A stretch of 11,487 bases of DNA from Candidatus Latescibacterota bacterium (GCA_018667995.1 JABIQT010000373.1:1-11487); one strand, 5' to 3'; positions 1 to 7,285 are shown, numbered from the stretch's first letter. Notes: generated from the sequence alone by a model not told the origin. Numbers and translations: made by a program.

Positions 1-1
1 T

Positions 2-139
2 CCGCTCAATACCGAAACCACAACGACTACGGTGGACGACACCTATATGAGGATTGTGTTGCCGCCTGCCACCCAGATTCGCCTGGACTGTACCTTTGCT
101 CGTTACGTCAACAAGCCGCGATACATGGTCGATTTTTAG
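2..139 (+). CDS. C-terminal end of an unidentified protein (partial)
   Basis: The frame is open from the window edge and ends in TAG at 137-139, giving 45 residues. It holds a run of threonines, then a hydrophobic stretch MRIVLPPATQIRLD and the ending RYVNKPRYMVDF. The alternating polar and hydrophobic pattern suggests a beta-rich C-terminus, as in many secreted or sugar-active enzymes, but no family is recognised. A second frame is open to 186, with a composition less like a protein. The start lies outside the window. Confidence 0.55.
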   Translation, partial: PLNTETTTTTVDDTYMRIVLPPATQIRLDCTFARYVNKPRYMVDF

Positions 140-160
140 CGGAGCATACGAGAATGATCC

Positions 161-174
161 TTGCAGAGACTCAA
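161..174 (+). promoter_or_regulatory. possible FNR/DNR-like half-conserved site
   Basis: TTGCAGAGACTCAA fits the minimal TTG-N8-CAA pattern of Crp/Fnr-family NO or oxygen regulators (full consensus TTGAT-N4-ATCAA). It lies 137 bp upstream of the RIC gene, whose relatives are often NO-controlled. Only the outer three bases on each side match, so chance is a serious alternative. Confidence 0.2.
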
Positions 175-310
175 GGAGCAACTTAGATATGGAACGAAGA
201 GTAGCCGCAGAGGCATAGGGATACAGCAGGTTGTTGGTCCATAGTGTTCTTAGAATCCCGTGTCTCCGTGGTAAAAACGAGTTATCCATACAATAAATCT
301 GGAGGCAGGA

Positions 311-982
311 ATGACGATCTCGGCGGATACACCTGTAGGCAGGATCGCGGCCGAACATCCGGATGCGGCCCGGGTGTTTGAGAGACATGGCATTGACTAT
401 TGTTGCGGCGGGGATAGCCAGCTCGGCGAGGCATGCGCCCAAAAGGGGGTGGACGCCGGTGTTGCGCTGGCGGAGATTCAGCATGTTATCGACACGGTAG
501 AGGCGCCCGAAGCAAGCTGGGACGAGGCGCCCCTGGCAGATTTGATCGACCACATAGTGGCCACATACCACCGTTCGCTGGATGAAGAACTGCCGCGGCT
601 GATGGCATTAATGGAGAAGGTGGGCAGCGTTCACGGCGAAAAGAATCCCGAGATGTTCGCTGAACTTTCCCGTGTCTACCTGGGCCTCAAGGACGAGTTG
701 GAACACCACATGATGAAAGAAGAAGGCATCCTGTTCCCCATGATCAAGAACGACCAGGGGGCCATGGGAGGCGGCCCGATTTCCTGTATGATGCACGAGC
801 ATGACTCGGCCGGCGCTGCACTGGCCCGGATTCGGGCATTGACGGACGATTATATGGTGCCCGAAGAGGCCTGTAATTCATGGACCGCACTGTGGCACGG
901 CCTCGAAAAGTTGGAAGGAGATCTTCACACGCACATTCACCTCGAAAATAACATCCTCTTTCCAAGAGCTTTGCGCGGATGA
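311..982 (+). CDS. ric: Iron-sulfur cluster repair di-iron protein, RIC/YtfE/ScdA family
   Basis: This is a cytoplasmic di-iron protein of 223 residues, the usual length for RIC proteins, which restore Fe-S clusters damaged by nitric oxide or peroxide. Residues 1-55 form the ScdA_N (DUF542) domain, with PVGRIAAEHPDAARVFERHG followed by the hallmark Cys-Cys pair at 31-32. Residues about 75-220 form the hemerythrin-like bundle. Candidate iron ligands are H81/H87, H133 with E137, H164 (HEHD motif) and H208 with E212, a spacing like that of E. coli YtfE. The ATG at 311 has a strong GGAGG at 301-305 with a 5-nt spacer. The gene stands alone on its strand and is convergent with the next gene. No clear sigma-70 promoter was found; a weak TTG-N8-CAA site lies upstream. 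Family assignment is secure; the physiological trigger is inferred. Confidence 0.95.
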   Translation: MTISADTPVGRIAAEHPDAARVFERHGIDYCCGGDSQLGEACAQKGVDAGVALAEIQHVIDTVEAPEASWDEAPLADLIDHIVATYHRSLDEELPRLMALMEKVGSVHGEKNPEMFAELSRVYLGLKDELEHHMMKEEGILFPMIKNDQGAMGGGPISCMMHEHDSAGAALARIRALTDDYMVPEEACNSWTALWHGLEKLEGDLHTHIHLENNILFPRALRG

Positions 983-998
983 GTTGATTAAATCCGCG
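974..998. terminator. stem-loop spanning two convergent stop codons
   Basis: A perfect 7-bp inverted repeat (CGCGGAT at 974-980, ATCCGCG at 992-998, loop 11 nt) covers both the RIC stop (980-982) and the stop of the opposing gene (988-990). Being symmetric, it could act on both transcripts. No T-run follows on either strand, so intrinsic termination is uncertain; it may instead protect 3' ends. Confidence 0.35.
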
Positions 999-2373
999 TC
1001 CAGCCCATCCGGTCACGCCTCCATCCAAGCGTATCAAGGTGGCGTGCCCGGATGGCCTCTATGTGGGCCGTATGAGTGGCTTGCTTCTCGTCCGTCCACT
1101 TATAATGCTCCAGAAGGTCAGAATCCAGCTCGACGCCGATGCCTGGTCCTTCGGGTAGGGCCAGGCATCCTTTCTCGTACGCCATCTTTCCACCGCGAAT
1201 CACATCGCCCTCCCACTGATTGTAGTGGGCATCCAGGGCATGGAGCGCGGAGGGGGCGGTGCCGTTGCCCCAAACGATGTGGTACGAGATGTTGTAGGGA
1301 AACGTGAAGGCCGCCGTATGCAGTCTGATGGCCGTTCCTGGACCTAATTCATAGGCGCTGTGCATGCCTATGTCCATTCCCATGAATCGTGCCGTATCGT
1401 AATACCGCTTCAGGGCCAGTGGTCCTGCGTAGGCGTCGGGTGCCGAGATATCTGCTGCCACAAATCGGCGTAGCGCATGCAGGTCGAGGGGCTGGTCGAC
1501 CGTTTCATCTCCATATCTTCCCGATGGATACTTGCCGTACCTCAGGGGCTGCTTATCACGCCTCAATGGCGGCAGCCACACGTGGGATGAGATGGGCACG
1601 GTGCTCATCTGACGAAGTCGGTGACCGGCACGGTAGATGTTCTCGAAGTACCCTCCCACGGGTTCCTCGATCCATTCCAGGTGACAGTCTTCCACGCCTT
1701 TCATAAACCGCAGGGCCTCCGATTCACTCCAGGAAGCATGGGGGTCTACACGGATGTTCACGTCGAAGCCTATGACGTCGCGGATATTGTGAATCAATTC
1801 GACGTATCTCATGGGTTCAAAATCACACATGGATAGCTTTAGATGATGAAACCCGTGATCATGTATCAGTTGCTTCAGGTGCGCCGGGTAAGTCTCGAAG
1901 GTGACCTCGTGCTCATCGTTGATATCGGGAAACCGATACCACGTATAGGCCGCCATGGGCACGTGAGTAGCCTCGGGAGTGTCGACCTCAAAGATGTCCC
2001 TCAGGTATCGATATAGGGGCTGGCCAGCGATCTTCCCCGCAAAGTCCCAATAAGCCATGCCAAGATCACCGCGAATGGAGTGATCGAATACATTTTTCCC
2101 AATAACGCGATCCGAGAGTTCTGATTCATCGGAGGAGACGCCCTCCGCAATGCCGACGAGCCCGTGATTGGTCTCGAATTCGGCAAAAGAGAATCCCTCC
2201 GCCGAACCGTCCCATCGCTTGGTGCCTGTCCATGGCATCAGTACGCGATGGCATCGAACGGACGTGATGACGTGTCCTGTGGCGCGTCCGCTCTCGTTGA
2301 TATAGGCCTGCTTTTCCTTGATATCAGCCACCACCTGGTGGTCGTATGCTTCAATTGCATCCACATCGTACAT
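988..2373 (-). CDS. Enolase-superfamily protein, mandelate racemase/glucarate dehydratase-like
   Basis: This 461-residue protein has the fold order of the mandelate racemase/muconate lactonizing subgroup: an N-terminal capping domain (about 30-130) and a TIM barrel (about 135-400). Such enzymes abstract a proton alpha to a carboxylate, often dehydrating acid sugars, using Mg2+. Visible candidates are K179 (HLKLS), metal ligands D210 (RVDPHASW) and E236 (WIEEP), and a glucarate-dehydratase-like Asp-His pair, D313 and H338 (GMHSAYELGPG). Two points are odd. The second lysine of the usual KxK appears to be S181, and the third metal-ligand position reads SSHVW (262-266), followed by an Arg/Lys/Tyr-rich stretch at 267-300 that looks like an insertion. 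Substrate cannot be named. The ATG at 2373 is supported by AAAGGA 7 nt upstream. Residues after about 420 form a charged tail. The gene is transcribed away from the permease; no partner gene for sugar-acid use is in view. Confidence 0.85.
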   Translation of the reverse strand: MYDVDAIEAYDHQVVADIKEKQAYINESGRATGHVITSVRCHRVLMPWTGTKRWDGSAEGFSFAEFETNHGLVGIAEGVSSDESELSDRVIGKNVFDHSIRGDLGMAYWDFAGKIAGQPLYRYLRDIFEVDTPEATHVPMAAYTWYRFPDINDEHEVTFETYPAHLKQLIHDHGFHHLKLSMCDFEPMRYVELIHNIRDVIGFDVNIRVDPHASWSESEALRFMKGVEDCHLEWIEEPVGGYFENIYRAGHRLRQMSTVPISSHVWLPPLRRDKQPLRYGKYPSGRYGDETVDQPLDLHALRRFVAADISAPDAYAGPLALKRYYDTARFMGMDIGMHSAYELGPGTAIRLHTAAFTFPYNISYHIVWGNGTAPSALHALDAHYNQWEGDVIRGGKMAYEKGCLALPEGPGIGVELDSDLLEHYKWTDEKQATHTAHIEAIRARHLDTLGWRRDRMGWTRI

Positions 2374-2463
2374 GAATCGGTCCTTTGGTTTCTGTGGCGT
2401 GTTCGTGTAATTTGCGCTACAGTTAGGTTCGTCAACGGCCCATTGTCAAGAGGTGTCCTGTTC

Positions 2464-2480
2464 AGAATCGATAGGATTCT
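2464..2480. promoter_or_regulatory. 17-bp dyad upstream of the permease sigma-54 promoter
   Basis: AGAATC (2464-2469) and GATTCT (2475-2480) form a perfect 6-bp dyad around GATAG. Its centre is about 120 bp upstream of the predicted permease transcript start, a usual distance for a sigma-54 activator site. It shares only a CGATA core with the palindromes at 7242-7285, so binding by the neighbouring activator is speculative. Confidence 0.25.
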
Positions 2481-2568
2481 TCCCATTTACGGACAATTGA
2501 CGGGCGTGATTGCGGACCGTTTGACTTGTAATGCCCTGTAAACACGGTACCTGTGTGTTCCCACTAAA

Positions 2569-2584
2569 TGGCATACCAATTGCG
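2569..2584 (+). promoter_or_regulatory. sigma-54 (RpoN) promoter for the permease gene
   Basis: TGGCATACCAATTGCG has GG at 2570-2571, exactly ten bases, then GC at 2582-2583. It matches the consensus TGGCAY-N5-TTGCW except at the last base. The predicted start of transcription is about 2595, six bases before the ATG at 2601. The position, strand and presence of a sigma-54 activator gene nearby all agree. It should be silent without an ATP-hydrolysing activator. Confidence 0.7.
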
Positions 2585-2600
2585 ATAGTACCACAATTAT

Positions 2601-5084
2601 ATGAACTCTCTACTTCAAGATCTGCGATACACCGTGCGCAGTTTGGCGCAGAAACCCGGTTTCACCGCGGCCGTCATTCTGACGCTGTCTCTCGGCATCG
2701 GAGCGAATACCACGCTCTTCAGTTTGATCAACGCTGTACTGTTGCGCCCGCCTGCCATCGAACGTCCTGACGAGATCGTCGAGCTCTTCACCGGGGATTA
2801 TGACGGGAGAAGATACGGGGCCTCGTCCTATCTCGACTATCTCGATTTTCGCGAACGGATAGAGGGCCTCACGGGTATTGTGGCCTATGCGGTAACGCCG
2901 GTCAGTATGATGAGCGATGGCGCGACCAGCCGCGAGAGCTGCATGCTGACTACGCCTAACTATTTCTCGGTGCTGGGGATCACGCCGCGCCTAGGCAGGT
3001 TTTTCGATTCGGAGGTGTCGGGCGATTTCGAAGCTGATCCTGTGGCGGTGATCGGATACGGAATCTGGCAACGCGTCTACGGAGGGAACTCCGAGATAAT
3101 CGGTCGTTCCATTACACTGAACGGGCAGATCCTAACGGTTATCGGTGTGGCGCCACCAGGATTCTCCGGCACGGATCGTGGAGCTGCTGCTGCCCTGTGG
3201 GCACCCCTGGGATTGGAGCGTCAGTTGACCAGAGCCTCTTATTCCCGGCTCGATCGAGGATCGCCATGGTTACGCTTGCTCGGGCGTCTCAAAGCGGGCA
3301 CATCGGCTGTTGATGTGCAGTCACAACTGGGTGTAATCGCCGGACAGCTGAATCAAGCCTATCCTGAAATCTGGTCCGACGGCGAGGGCCGTCCACGCGC
3401 CGCGACGGTGCTCCCGGAAAGCGAAACCAGATTGCCGATGACCTATCGGGGCGACCTCCTCGACTATATGAGCATGCTCATGGTGGTTGTGGGCCTAGTT
3501 CTCGTGATCGCCTGTGCCAATGTGGCGAACCTCATGCTGGCACGTACCATCGAGCGACGGCGCGAGATAGCCGTTCGGCTGGCCGTCGGCGTCACGAGAT
3601 GGAGACTGATCCGACAGCTGCTTTCTGAGAGTATCCTGCTCTCGCTGGTAGCAGGCGCCTCGGCGCTCCTTGTCATGCTGTGGAGCACGGATCTGCTGAT
3701 GGCATTTCAGAGTCTGCTGCCCGTCCCCATGGTTCTGGATGTGAGCATAGACTGGCGGATACTGGCTTTTACCGGCGGCGTCTCGGTTCTCTCGGGACTG
3801 ATGTTCGGCGTCATTCCTGCATTACAGGCATCCGGAAAGAGCGTAATGCCCATATTGAAGGCGGCGGCTACGGCAGTATCGGGCGGTTCGCCTGGAACTA
3901 TCCGACTTCGTTACGGTCTGGTAATCGTTCAGATATCGCTTTCACTGCTCTTGCTTGCAGGAGCGGGACTCTTCTTGACGAGCCTCCAGCAGGCCCAATC
4001 AGTAGACATAGGATTCAATCCCGACAATACGCTCATTACCTCCTTCGATCTTCACCAGCAAGGCTATGGAACGGAATCGGGGTCGGTGTTTTACTCCGAG
4101 TTACTAGAGCGAATCTCCCGGCTGGCGAACGTCGAGTCGGTCAGTTTGGCTGCCACCGTTCCTCTTGGGGGTGGTCCGGGAGGGCGCATGATATCCTTGG
4201 ACGCCGGTACAGGTGGCTCCGGCGGAGAGATTCTGATGAATCTCGTGGGGCCGGACTATTTCAGGACCACACAGACTCCGCTGGTCTCGGGAAGAGGGTT
4301 TTCATTGCAGGATCGTGTCGGCGCGGCCTATACGATTGTGGTTAACGAGAGTTTTGCGCAGGCTTATCAGGTAGGGCAGGATCCGCTCAATCAGCGGATT
4401 CGTCTGGACATTGTCGGTGAAGGCGCGGAATTCGAGATCATAGGCGTGGCCCGCGACGGTAAGTACCGGACCCTTGAGGAGCGGCCGACACCACTGTTCT
4501 ATCTGCCCATGTTACAGCACATTGAGACGCTAAACAGTCTGCAGACTGCGACCACGCTCCTGGTGCGTACCGCCGTGGACCCTATGGAATTAGAGACCAC
4601 GGTCCGACGCGTGATCGGATCGCTGGACGAGGCATTGGCGCTGTTCAATACGAATACCCTCGCGAATCATATCAGTGTGGCTTATCTGCCCGTACGATTC
4701 GGGAGCACCATGCTCGGTCTTTTTGGTCTACTTGCCCTTTTGATATCGTCAATTGGTCTCTACGGCATCATGGCCTATACCGTGAATCAGCACGCCCACG
4801 GCATTGCCCTCCGCATCGCCCTTGGCGCCCAGCGGATGGATATCCTGAAAATGATTCTCGGGCAAACGCTCCTGGTCACATTCATAGGGATCGGCATAGG
4901 ACTCGCCGTGGCATTCGCCGTGACGCCCGTTCTCACGCGCTACCTGTACGGCGTCACCTCATTGGACCCGTGGGTACTCACGGCCATCGGACTATTGCTT
5001 GCCGGCGTGGCGCTCCTGGCCGGATACCTCCCTGCGCGACGAGCGATGAGTCTGGAGCCCATGCAAGTGTTGCGATATGAATGA
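2601..5084 (+). CDS. ADOP-type duplicated orphan ABC permease (MacB/FtsX-like)
   Basis: This 827-residue inner-membrane protein is a tandem duplication of the MacB periplasmic core plus FtsX permease module. The N-terminus (LLQDLRYTVRSLAQKPGFT...LSLGIGANTTLFS) is the signature of the acidobacterial duplicated orphan permease family. Membrane segments are visible at about 21-47, 290-315, 340-370, 387-410, 435-465, 697-730, 752-780 and 790-812, eight in all, with large periplasmic domains at about 50-285 and 466-690. The ending EPMQVLRYE is typical. MacB-type permeases export macrolides, peptides or lipoproteins or act as mechanotransmitters; the ADOP role is unknown. No ATPase or HlyD-type adaptor gene is in the window, so any ATPase must be encoded elsewhere. 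No Shine-Dalgarno sequence precedes the ATG, yet the family N-terminus fixes this start. A sigma-54 promoter six bases ahead implies a nearly leaderless transcript controlled by the neighbouring activator. Confidence 0.92.
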   Translation: MNSLLQDLRYTVRSLAQKPGFTAAVILTLSLGIGANTTLFSLINAVLLRPPAIERPDEIVELFTGDYDGRRYGASSYLDYLDFRERIEGLTGIVAYAVTPVSMMSDGATSRESCMLTTPNYFSVLGITPRLGRFFDSEVSGDFEADPVAVIGYGIWQRVYGGNSEIIGRSITLNGQILTVIGVAPPGFSGTDRGAAAALWAPLGLERQLTRASYSRLDRGSPWLRLLGRLKAGTSAVDVQSQLGVIAGQLNQAYPEIWSDGEGRPRAATVLPESETRLPMTYRGDLLDYMSMLMVVVGLVLVIACANVANLMLARTIERRREIAVRLAVGVTRWRLIRQLLSESILLSLVAGASALLVMLWSTDLLMAFQSLLPVPMVLDVSIDWRILAFTGGVSVLSGLMFGVIPALQASGKSVMPILKAAATAVSGGSPGTIRLRYGLVIVQISLSLLLLAGAGLFLTSLQQAQSVDIGFNPDNTLITSFDLHQQGYGTESGSVFYSELLERISRLANVESVSLAATVPLGGGPGGRMISLDAGTGGSGGEILMNLVGPDYFRTTQTPLVSGRGFSLQDRVGAAYTIVVNESFAQAYQVGQDPLNQRIRLDIVGEGAEFEIIGVARDGKYRTLEERPTPLFYLPMLQHIETLNSLQTATTLLVRTAVDPMELETTVRRVIGSLDEALALFNTNTLANHISVAYLPVRFGSTMLGLFGLLALLISSIGLYGIMAYTVNQHAHGIALRIALGAQRMDILKMILGQTLLVTFIGIGIGLAVAFAVTPVLTRYLYGVTSLDPWVLTAIGLLLAGVALLAGYLPARRAMSLEPMQVLRYE

Positions 5085-5123
5085 GGGTTAGGTGGTGGGA
5101 TTCCGTAGGGAACGAGACTTAGG

Positions 5124-5160
5124 CGCTCACCTTATCCCTGTTGTCGGATAGCGATGAGCG
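5124..5160 (+). terminator. interrupted stem-loop after the permease gene
   Basis: Nested inverted repeats CGCTCA/TGAGCG (5124-5129, 5155-5160) and TATCC/GGATA (5133-5137, 5146-5150) form a two-part hairpin with an 8-nt loop, 40 bp after the permease stop. No T-run follows, so it could be a weak or factor-assisted terminator, or a chance structure. Confidence 0.3.
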
Positions 5161-5265
5161 GAAGGCGCTGTCCCTTTGCTCTCCCGGCGGCGGCCATTGA
5201 GTGAGGCTGCAATAATCCTTGAGAGTGGTTTGTATAAGCCCAGGACTCATACGTGCCGCTCGGAT

Positions 5266-5291
5266 TGACTCAAAGAAAGGGCAGTGAGTCA
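5266..5291 (-). terminator. inverted repeat downstream of the activator gene
   Basis: TGACTCA (5266-5272) and TGAGTCA (5285-5291) pair perfectly around a 12-nt loop, 70 nt past the end of the minus-strand activator gene. A shorter GTTCG/CGAAC pair (5326-5347) is nearer to the stop. Neither is followed by a T-run. A terminator role is only a guess from position between convergent genes. Confidence 0.2.
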
Positions 5292-5360
5292 TTACGGCAA
5301 ATTGGCAGTCTGGATCCAGGCAAACGTTCGGGTATTTTCGGACGAACTCTTTCCGCCGTC

Positions 5361-6794
5361 CTAGTCGCCGAAGGTATCAATCTCGTACTTATCCCGTAGC
5401 CGTTCGATTCTCTTCCGCTGTGTGGGCGGCAATCCCAGCAGAGCCGCCGCCTTGGATACCTTGCCACCCGATTGTTTCAATGCTGTTCGAACCGCGAGTT
5501 CTTCCAGATCGTCGAGGACATTTGTCTCCGCCTCTGTTTCTCCGTTTTCCTGCAAGAGGTCGCCGATGAAGCCGCTGGCGGAGCTGCTTTTTCTATTTTG
5601 CGGCTGCGCCGAAGCGCGTCGTCCCACTATCTGGGCCGGAAGATCTTTGGGGCGTATGTGCGTTTCATCGCAAATCAAGACTGCACGTTCGATAGCGTTC
5701 TGCAACTCTCTCACATTTCCACGCCACTCGTAGTCCATCAGACTGGCCATCGCCGCTTCAGAAATACTTGATATGTCTCGACCAAATTCAATGGCATATT
5801 TAGAGAGAAAGTACGCAGCCAAATCGGGAATATCTTCGCGCCGGTTCTGTAGGGACGGTAACTCAATAGGAAACACATTCAGACGAAAGTAGAGATCTTC
5901 CAGGAACCGGCCTTCCTCAATCTCCAGTTCCAGGTCGCGATTGGTGGCGGCAATGATCCGCACATCAGTGCTGATGGGAGTCTCACTTCCGATCCGATTG
6001 ATCTCTCCATCCTCGAGTACCCTCAGCAGCTTCACCTGGAAACTCTTCTCCGTGGCCCCGATTTCATCAAGGAGGATCGTGCCCCCGTGGGCCAGTTCAA
6101 ACTTACCCAACTTCATTTTGTCCGCACCGGTAAAGGCATTCTTCTCATGTCCGAACAACTCGCTTTCTATCAGAGTTTCCGGGAGAGCGGTACAGTTGAC
6201 AGGTATAAAGGGGCGATTCTTGCGATCACTGTTACCGTGAATTCGGCGTGCAATCAGCTCCTTTCCTGAGCCCGATGGTCCCAGAAGAAGGACTGTAGCC
6301 GACGTCGTGGCCGCTCGGTCAGCCAGGTTCAGCACAGCAGCCATACCGTCGGAATGTCCGACAATATTCGGTGCTTCGCCCGATGCCTCATCGCGGAGGA
6401 ACGAATTCTCTCTCTTCAACCGAACCCGCTCCATGGCTTTGTCGATGACTACTTTAAGCTGATCCGACTCGTAGTCTTTGGGCACAAAATCAAAGGCGCC
6501 GGCCTTCATGGCCTCGACTGCCCTGTCCACGTTTCCGAAGCCGGTAGAGAGGATCGCCGTTACATCGAGCCCCTCTTTTTCGATCTGGTGCAGTACTTCG
6601 ATGCCATTCATTTCGGGCATTTGCAGATCGAGAATGACGAGGTCGGGAGATACTTCGTGTATGCGTGCGAGTCCTTCCCGACCGTTAGCGGCATGGATGA
6701 CCTCATAGTTATTAGCTTCAAGCCAATCCCCCAGGGACAGCCTGATATCCTCATCATCGTCAACAATCAGTATACGTCCTTTGCGTGATTTCAT
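5361..6794 (-). CDS. NtrC-family sigma-54-dependent response regulator
   Basis: This 477-residue transcription activator should be phosphorylated by a histidine kinase and then use ATP to open sigma-54 promoters. The receiver domain is at about 6-120, with acidic pair D12/D13, phosphoacceptor D56 (LDLQMPEMNG), T84 and K106. The AAA+ domain is at about 143-372: Walker A GPSGSGKE (172-179), Walker B GGTILLDE (237-244), arginine-finger region LYFRLNVFPI (301-310) and WRGNVREL (357-364). The sigma-54 contact loop reads NAFTGA (219-224) instead of GAFTGA. A Fis-type helix-turn-helix lies at about 428-470 (GGKVSKAAALLGL), with an unusually basic second helix. The ATG at 6794 is preferred because the receiver domain begins there and AAAGGT lies 6 nt upstream; the frame remains open to a GTG at 7049. 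The long sensor kinase gene upstream, without a receiver of its own, is the likely partner. A sigma-54 promoter at 7118-7133 suggests self-activation. Confidence 0.94.
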   Translation of the reverse strand: MKSRKGRILIVDDDEDIRLSLGDWLEANNYEVIHAANGREGLARIHEVSPDLVILDLQMPEMNGIEVLHQIEKEGLDVTAILSTGFGNVDRAVEAMKAGAFDFVPKDYESDQLKVVIDKAMERVRLKRENSFLRDEASGEAPNIVGHSDGMAAVLNLADRAATTSATVLLLGPSGSGKELIARRIHGNSDRKNRPFIPVNCTALPETLIESELFGHEKNAFTGADKMKLGKFELAHGGTILLDEIGATEKSFQVKLLRVLEDGEINRIGSETPISTDVRIIAATNRDLELEIEEGRFLEDLYFRLNVFPIELPSLQNRREDIPDLAAYFLSKYAIEFGRDISSISEAAMASLMDYEWRGNVRELQNAIERAVLICDETHIRPKDLPAQIVGRRASAQPQNRKSSSASGFIGDLLQENGETEAETNVLDDLEELAVRTALKQSGGKVSKAAALLGLPPTQRKRIERLRDKYEIDTFGD

Positions 6795-7117
6795 ACGTGA
6801 ACCTTTGCCTCTCGACGGCTTGCTTCTTTCTCCCGGCCGTTCCTTGGATTCAGAAGGAGTTTTTCCGGTGCATGTTTGGGGTAAAGCCTCTATGAGAACC
6901 TCTATAGATTCGGTCCTATTTGGAACCGGTTGAGTATACTCGGATATGAGTCTTGAAATGGGTCTGTCTCCCTGATATAGAAATGTATGGTCACATTGGC
7001 AGTTAGCGATTTCGCGATGCAGGTACGACAGGCGGAAGAAATTCGTCACTCAAACAACTTGGAAGCGACAAAGGCACAGCCCCCTTCGTATCTTTCTGCC
7101 TCAATCAAACCTATATA

Positions 7118-7133
7118 TGCAGGGATTGTGCCA
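7118..7133 (-). promoter_or_regulatory. sigma-54 (RpoN) promoter for the activator gene
   Basis: Read on the minus strand, TGGCACAATCCCTGCA has a perfect -24 element TGGCAC, ten bases between GG (7132-7131) and GC (7120-7119), and a -12 element CTGCA that differs from consensus at one base. Transcription would begin near 7107, giving a 313-nt leader to the ATG at 6794 or 57 nt to the alternative GTG at 7049. Its position ahead of a sigma-54 activator gene suggests positive autoregulation. Confidence 0.65.
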
Positions 7134-7241
7134 TGCCCTCACTTTTCTATATTATCGTGATTAATCGTTTAACCACAAGCTGTTACAGAGTAAGAATTAT
7201 GACTGATGATGTTTGTGGATTGGAGAGCGTGGTAGATCATC

Positions 7242-7285
7242 TGGTCGATAATGACCAAATACGATTAGTTGGTCATTATCGACCA
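7242..7285. promoter_or_regulatory. paired inverted palindromes, probable activator sites (or 3' hairpin of the kinase gene)
   Basis: A perfect 17-bp inverted repeat: left arm TGGTCGATAATGACCAA at 7242-7258, right arm TTGGTCATTATCGACCA at 7269-7285, loop 10 nt. Each arm is itself a near-palindrome (TGGTC-N6-GACCA), so the element is two 16-bp sites facing each other, centres 28 bp apart. They sit about 135-178 bp upstream of the start predicted from the sigma-54 promoter, as expected for NtrC-type enhancer sites. The element also directly abuts the kinase stop codon and could form a strong RNA hairpin there, although no T-run follows. Confidence 0.55.

Larger units (their letters stand above)
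6795..7285. other. 491-bp regulatory gap between kinase and activator genes
   Basis: This space contains the inverted palindromes at 7242-7285, the sigma-54 promoter at 7118-7133 and a predicted leader of about 313 nt to the activator ATG. The leader is in frame and free of stops back to GTG 7049, but that GTG has no Shine-Dalgarno sequence. The perfect palindrome GATTAATC lies at about 7160. No other gene is seen. Confidence 0.5.

Noticed and set aside
984-1307. 107-codon plus-strand open frame
   Set aside because: It lies antisense to the enolase-superfamily gene, has a Pro/Arg/Cys-rich composition and no ribosome binding site; a shadow of the real gene.
3680-4345. 221-codon plus-strand open frame inside the permease gene
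   Set aside because: It overlaps the recognisable ADOP frame completely, and its translation has no membrane segments or known motifs.
7242-7285. Simple intrinsic terminator of the kinase gene
   Set aside because: The stem is strong and sits right at the stop, but it is AT-rich and no T-run follows, and the internal symmetry of each arm and the third copy elsewhere fit protein-binding sites better. Dual use is not excluded.
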